53,737 nt of DNA from an uncultured Atopobium sp. (GTDB taxonomy: Bacteria; Actinomycetota; Coriobacteriia; Coriobacteriales; Atopobiaceae), in the NCBI GenBank assembly GCA_916715765.1, contig CAKAPG010000009.1:1-53737 (forward strand), given 5' to 3'. Shown piece after piece: positions 50,060 to 53,737 of this stretch. The notes under the pieces are model-generated. The model saw only the letters and a list, made by a program, of their open reading frames with translations. It made no database searches and had not been told where the DNA came from. Both the position numbers and the translations under genes were made by a program. How positions within the stretch are numbered: position 1 is the first letter of the stretch; every line of letters begins with the position of its first letter.

Positions 50060-52466
50060 AGTTGCTCTTCTCGCCAGAGTCAGCGCCACCAAGCTTGCCA
50101 GAATCAGCGCTACCGAGCGTGCCAGAATCAGTACTGCCAAGCTCGTCAAAGCGCAGGGCAACCATGGCAACGTCGTCGTCAAGCCTTCGGCCGGTATAGC
50201 GATCAAGCGTGCTCAAGAACCTATTGAGCAGGCCGTCAAAGCCACGAGGAACCTCATTCATAATCATGTCTCGCAGGCCAGTTTCGCCAAAGAAAGCGCC
50301 TTCAGGGCTACGAGCTTCCGTGGTTCCGTCGGTGTAAAGTAGCAGGATATCACCCTCGTGCAAGCGAATCGTACCGTTTTTATACTCCATGTCGTGAAAC
50401 GCGCCCACAACGCCCGACTGTACGTCCAAAAGCTCAGCCTCGCCCGATTGAGCAGACACCAAAATCGCAGGTGGATGACCAGCGGAGCAGTAGGTCAGCG
50501 ATGAAGTTGTAAGGTCAACAATGCCAACAAAGAGCGTTGCAAACGTCTCTACCCTGGAAAATCCGAGCAGGAATTCATTCAGCGTTGCCACCATGCGTGC
50601 GGGAGTTCTTCCCTCCCACGCATATGCAGAAAGTGCCGTTTTAACTGCGGATGAAATAGATGCTGCCTCAATACCCTTACCAGAAACGTCACCCATAATG
50701 ATGCATGCACGGCGTCCTGGCAGCTTAATCATGCTGTAAAAATCGCCACCAACAAACGCGTCGGCGGTTGCGGACGAATAAATTCCCTCGGCAGAAATTC
50801 CTTCTACCTTCTGCAGGTCATTTTTCATGCCCGACTGCAGCGCCTGGGAGATATGCTTATTTTGCTGGCTCTCTTCGGCACCAACGGCCAACGAGTGAAC
50901 CAGAAGCATCACACGGTCCAAGAAATCAAGCTCAATGTCGCTTAAGGGCTCAGCGTTTTCTTCTCGCAAGAAAAGCCAGGTATGCTGCTCGCCGGCAAAC
51001 TTACCCAAGAAAAGCACAGCTCCCTTGCAGGGCAAACCTTGTGCGGCAAGCGCACGACTCAGCTCAGATTCAAGCTCAACCTCTTTGACTGACGCCTCGC
51101 CCTCTCCTGTCTTGAGCCCCTCAACCGTCGATGGAAGCGCAATCTGGTTGCCGCCATCCTGCGCGCCGCCGGCCTCCGCCGCAGCCTGCACGCCACCAGC
51201 CTCCGTTGCGGCCTGCGCGCTGTCTTGCACACCGTCCTGAGCGTCGCCAAACGCTTGCTCAGCGCCAAGCGCATGGAGCGTAATGTTGCCTGTGACCTCA
51301 CAGCAATCTACCGAGAAAACCTGAGCATTCAGATCGGTGCCCACCGACCTCATAACCTGCTGTAATCGCTCGCCAGAGATCTTCTCGCCCTCTGCGGCGC
51401 TGTGGAGAAGTCCTTGGCGCACGCGAGCTAATGCCTCGCGAAGCGTGTCTCTACGCTGCGTTCTCATGGCCGACAACGCGCCCACAAGCTGTACCGAGAG
51501 GTAATTTGCAATGGAGTCCAGAAGTCTTGCGTCTTCAACCAAAAGCGCACGCTTACGCTCCCAGCCCACTTCAATCAAGGCAACAATGTGGCCACCAAAC
51601 CACACCGGAACCACAAGAAAGCTGGTAAATGGAGGCAAATGACTTGTGTCAACGGTTATGACCTCACGTGTTTCCTCGTTAACAAGGTTGCGCTTTTTAA
51701 CTCTTCCCTGCTTGAGCGTGCTTGAGTTCAATGGCATGGTATGCAAGCGAAGTGCGTGCTCGGAATAAAACGTCAAACGCTCCAGAGAGCTGTTAAATGC
51801 AAAGTAGCGAGGAATTCTATCCAATGACGCGCTTCTCAAAGACTCCGTTGCACCATGAAGGTGATACCCGTCTTGCTCAGCAAGATAGATAAGCGCGCCA
51901 TCAGCCTCGACAGTCTCTGAGAGCTCTTCTAACACGCGCTCGATAAGCTGACCCATATCTTCCGAGTCAAGCGTGTCCAAAACAATCTGAAGCGCTCCTG
52001 AGAGCCTCCTGTTGGCTCGGCGAAGGTCCAACACCATTCGTTCATCATCGTGCATAGGGTTAGCCATATCACGAAGCTTAGAGGCAGTCAAAACAATAGC
52101 CTGTGTAGGAGCACCCACATAATCTGCACGTACACTCAAAACCTGCGACGTGCCATCTTGCGCAGGAGCGGCCACCATGGAAGTGGAGCCATCAATCGCA
52201 AACGGCAACGACTCTACAGAAAACGCCTTCTGCAAGTTCTCTTGATCTGCAGGGGTAAACAAAAAACGCACATCCATGCCAGCATGCGTAGCGCCTACCT
52301 TAACAAATAAAGTTTCAGCCTCCTCATTGGCGAGAAGAACCATGCCCTCCATATTAAAAACAATGACTGCATCGCTGGTCAGCCGTAGCAACTGAGACAG
52401 AGTTGCAGCAACGGTTCCGTCGACAACTCCCTCAACACGCCTTACGCTCAGCTTGTTATCTGCCAC
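50058..52466 (-). CDS. SpoIIE-type PP2C phosphatase with PAS and GAF sensor domains
   Basis: 802 residues. A PAS-like domain (about 25-130; LTSDAVIVFNMEGMVLLANEEAE), a GAF domain (about 160-335; LYLAEQDGYHLHGATESL), a second GAF-like segment with a Q/A/G/E-rich low-complexity linker (about 350-520), and a C-terminal SpoIIE domain. The metal-binding residues are in GGDFYSM, IMGDVSGKGIEAA, LLLYTDGTTEAR and DDDVAMVAL. It would dephosphorylate a STAS protein in response to a signal. The last residues are an 8-residue tandem repeat. The GTG start follows AAGGAG. Confidence 0.9.
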   Translation of the reverse strand: MADNKLSVRRVEGVVDGTVAATLSQLLRLTSDAVIVFNMEGMVLLANEEAETLFVKVGATHAGMDVRFLFTPADQENLQKAFSVESLPFAIDGSTSMVAAPAQDGTSQVLSVRADYVGAPTQAIVLTASKLRDMANPMHDDERMVLDLRRANRRLSGALQIVLDTLDSEDMGQLIERVLEELSETVEADGALIYLAEQDGYHLHGATESLRSASLDRIPRYFAFNSSLERLTFYSEHALRLHTMPLNSSTLKQGRVKKRNLVNEETREVITVDTSHLPPFTSFLVVPVWFGGHIVALIEVGWERKRALLVEDARLLDSIANYLSVQLVGALSAMRTQRRDTLREALARVRQGLLHSAAEGEKISGERLQQVMRSVGTDLNAQVFSVDCCEVTGNITLHALGAEQAFGDAQDGVQDSAQAATEAGGVQAAAEAGGAQDGGNQIALPSTVEGLKTGEGEASVKEVELESELSRALAAQGLPCKGAVLFLGKFAGEQHTWLFLREENAEPLSDIELDFLDRVMLLVHSLAVGAEESQQNKHISQALQSGMKNDLQKVEGISAEGIYSSATADAFVGGDFYSMIKLPGRRACIIMGDVSGKGIEAASISSAVKTALSAYAWEGRTPARMVATLNEFLLGFSRVETFATLFVGIVDLTTSSLTYCSAGHPPAILVSAQSGEAELLDVQSGVVGAFHDMEYKNGTIRLHEGDILLLYTDGTTEARSPEGAFFGETGLRDMIMNEVPRGFDGLLNRFLSTLDRYTGRRLDDDVAMVALRFDELGSTDSGTLGSADSGKLGGADSGEKSN
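50073..50144 (-). repeat. Coding 24-nt tandem repeat in the phosphatase C-terminus
   Basis: Three 24-base units (50073-50096, 50097-50120 and 50121-50144) encode ELGSTDSG, TLGSADSG and KLGGADSG. The multiple of three keeps the frame. Confidence 0.85.
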
Positions 52467-52521
52467 AGCTACTCCTTACCAGCAAGGAAAAACAACTCAC
52501 ATAGCCTAAGTATACGAAAAA

Positions 52522-52545
52522 GGCGGACCTCCGAAGAGATCCGCC
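52522..52545 (-). terminator. Terminator of tRNA-Leu
   Basis: On the minus strand GGCGGATCTC and GAGGTCCGCC pair with one wobble around TTCG and are followed by TTTTT. Confidence 0.85.
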
Positions 52546-52554
52546 GAAATTTCG

Positions 52555-52644
52555 TGGTGTCGGAGGCGGGACTTGAACCCGCACAGCCGTTAGTAGGCCA
52601 CTAGCACCTCAAGCTAGCGCGTCTGCCAATTCCGCCACTCCGAC
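52555..52644 (-). tRNA. tRNA-Leu (GAG)
   Basis: Class II tRNA of 90 bases including CCA: acceptor GTCGGAG with CTCCGAC, anticodon stem GCTAGC/GCTAGT region with loop TTGAGGT (anticodon GAG), a long variable arm, and T loop GTTCAAGTC. Confidence 0.95.
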
Positions 52645-52751
52645 TTGCTTTGCAGCGAGGGATATACTAACACATCTTCAAGCAACATTTGAGAGAAAAT
52701 TTAAAACTTTTTCTCAAAAGAACTTTGCGAGAAGACAAGCACGTCCCTTGC

Positions 52752-53737
52752 TTACTTCTGCCAACCAACAATGGTTGCTGGTGTGCTCTGGAAGAGTGAA
52801 GGACCAAAGTTAGCAAGACCAGTCTTAACAACGTAGCAGTCTGGACCAGTGTAGACAGGAAGATATGCGTAAGTCTGCATCATCTTCTTCTCAGCCTCAT
52901 TCATGAGCTTCATACGCTCATCAAAGTCCTTGGTAGAGACAACCTTTGCAAACATCTCGTCGGTCTCTGCGGAGCCCTGCTGACCAAAGTTGGATCCAGA
53001 CTCAGAACCATAGAGCTGGCCACCGTTGTTGTAAGAAGTTGAGGAGCCAACCCAACCAAAGAGGCAGACATCCCAAGAGCCAGAGGTAAGAACATCAGAG
53101 AACTCAGAAGATGGGTGAGAATCAAGGGTAAGGTTAATACCAGCGTCCTTGCACATCTTCTGGATTGCAGCAGCACGGTTCTTAACAGTAGTACCGTCAC
53201 CGAACAGAGTGTAGCTAAAGGTTACCTGCTGACCGTCCTTCTCGTAGTAATCACCATTGAGCTTGTAGCCTGCATCCTCAAGAGTCTTCTTTGCAGCAGC
53301 CTTGCGCTCGTCAACAGATTTGAGGTTCTTGATATCGTCTGGGAGGTTGTTGTCATAGCCAGCTGCCCAGTAAGGCCAAAGCATGGAGCCTGGAGCGTCC
53401 TCTTTCCAGTTAACACCCTGGAAGACGATGGAAACGATAGTTGCAGGGTCAACGACCTGGCAGAATGCCTTACGAACTGCAACATCCTGAAGAGCACCGC
53501 GAGTAGAGTTAAGCTCGATAACAGCAATAGACATACCAAGACCACGACGAATCTGAGCCTTATCACCAAGACCGGAGAAGTTAGAAAGAAGCTCAGCAGA
53601 ACCTGCGACGGAAGAACCGGTAGTGTCAGTCTCTTCGTTCTTGAATGCGTTAATGGAAGCCTGGGTATCCATCTGCTTGTAGACAAGGGTATCAAGCTTA
53701 GGAGCGTCACCCCACCACTTTGGATTTGGCTTGAAGG
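52752..53737 (-). CDS. Oligopeptide ABC transporter substrate-binding protein, partial
   Basis: C-terminal part (about 327 residues visible) of a family 5 extracellular solute-binding protein (OppA/DppA type). The frame runs off the right edge; the reading KPNPKWWGDAPKLDTLVYKQM is continuous upstream of the first ATG, so that ATG is not the start. Typical blocks are VRKAFCQVVDPATIV, ADPGSM-type (APGSMLWP) and WDVCLFGWVGSSTSYNNGGQLYGSESG. The stop at 52752 is genuine. It would deliver peptides to an Opp permease encoded beyond the window, fitting the peptidase-rich gene set. Confidence 0.92.
   Translation of the reverse strand, partial: FKPNPKWWGDAPKLDTLVYKQMDTQASINAFKNEETDTTGSSVAGSAELLSNFSGLGDKAQIRRGLGMSIAVIELNSTRGALQDVAVRKAFCQVVDPATIVSIVFQGVNWKEDAPGSMLWPYWAAGYDNNLPDDIKNLKSVDERKAAAKKTLEDAGYKLNGDYYEKDGQQVTFSYTLFGDGTTVKNRAAAIQKMCKDAGINLTLDSHPSSEFSDVLTSGSWDVCLFGWVGSSTSYNNGGQLYGSESGSNFGQQGSAETDEMFAKVVSTKDFDERMKLMNEAEKKMMQTYAYLPVYTGPDCYVVKTGLANFGPSLFQSTPATIVGWQK

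Noticed and set aside
52752..53672. Complete 306-residue gene starting at 53672
   Set aside because: The frame continues with typical binding-protein sequence to the window edge, so the ATG is internal.

Overview
The window looks like a chromosomal segment of a Coriobacteriia actinobacterium, most likely an Atopobium/Lancefieldella-type oral anaerobe. This is inferred from the gene set (two PepC aminopeptidases, superoxide reductase, AhpC with a TrxR-like reductase, W-rich cell-wall-binding repeat proteins, Elp3) and base composition; no database was searched. Most of it is ordinary, densely packed core sequence. There are no phage genes, CRISPR arrays or complete insertion sequences.

Layout. 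0.1-2.8 kb (-): queuosine genes queA and queH and a CPBP-family membrane protein. 2.9-5.9 kb (+): metG and an alpha/beta hydrolase. 5.9-10.3 kb (+): a MarR regulator with two palindromes at its promoter and a two-gene heterodimeric ABC exporter. 10.3-10.8 kb: a non-coding repeat element that recurs after rnpB at 36.5 kb. 10.8-22.2 kb: two HAD phosphatases, an unrecognised 755-residue TPR-like protein, a large amidase/glucosaminidase, a cold-shock protein and two tandem W-rich-repeat wall proteins, the second ending in an L,D-transpeptidase. 22.2-26.7 kb (-): ruvCAB with an SOS box, and a NadE-like protein whose two active sites both look dead. 26.8-31.1 kb (-): superoxide reductase and DnaE. 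31.5-34.4 kb (+): tandem PepC paralogs. 34.5-36.5 kb: a small membrane protein, an IMPACT-family protein, EIIA-Glc and RNase P RNA. 36.9-39.7 kb: a Trm9-like methyltransferase divergent from a full-length Elp3. 39.8-42.0 kb (-): a peroxiredoxin system. 42.2-48.5 kb: three tRNAs, membrane proteins, and mnmA-iscS. 48.5-49.2 kb: a non-coding array of 24-nt modules. 49.2-52.5 kb (-): a STAS/kinase fusion and a SpoIIE-type phosphatase (partner-switching). The right edge cuts an oligopeptide-binding lipoprotein gene.

A recurring theme is the tRNA wobble base: queA/queH act on G34, and Elp3, a Trm9-like methyltransferase, MnmA and cysteine desulfurase together could make mcm5s2U-type uridine-34, a route normally regarded as eukaryotic. 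The other main observations are at DNA level: an octamer, GGCGAGAA, present at least 34 times on both strands (about 1.6 expected by chance), a 401-bp intergenic element with a 93%-identical second copy, and the 24-nt module array.
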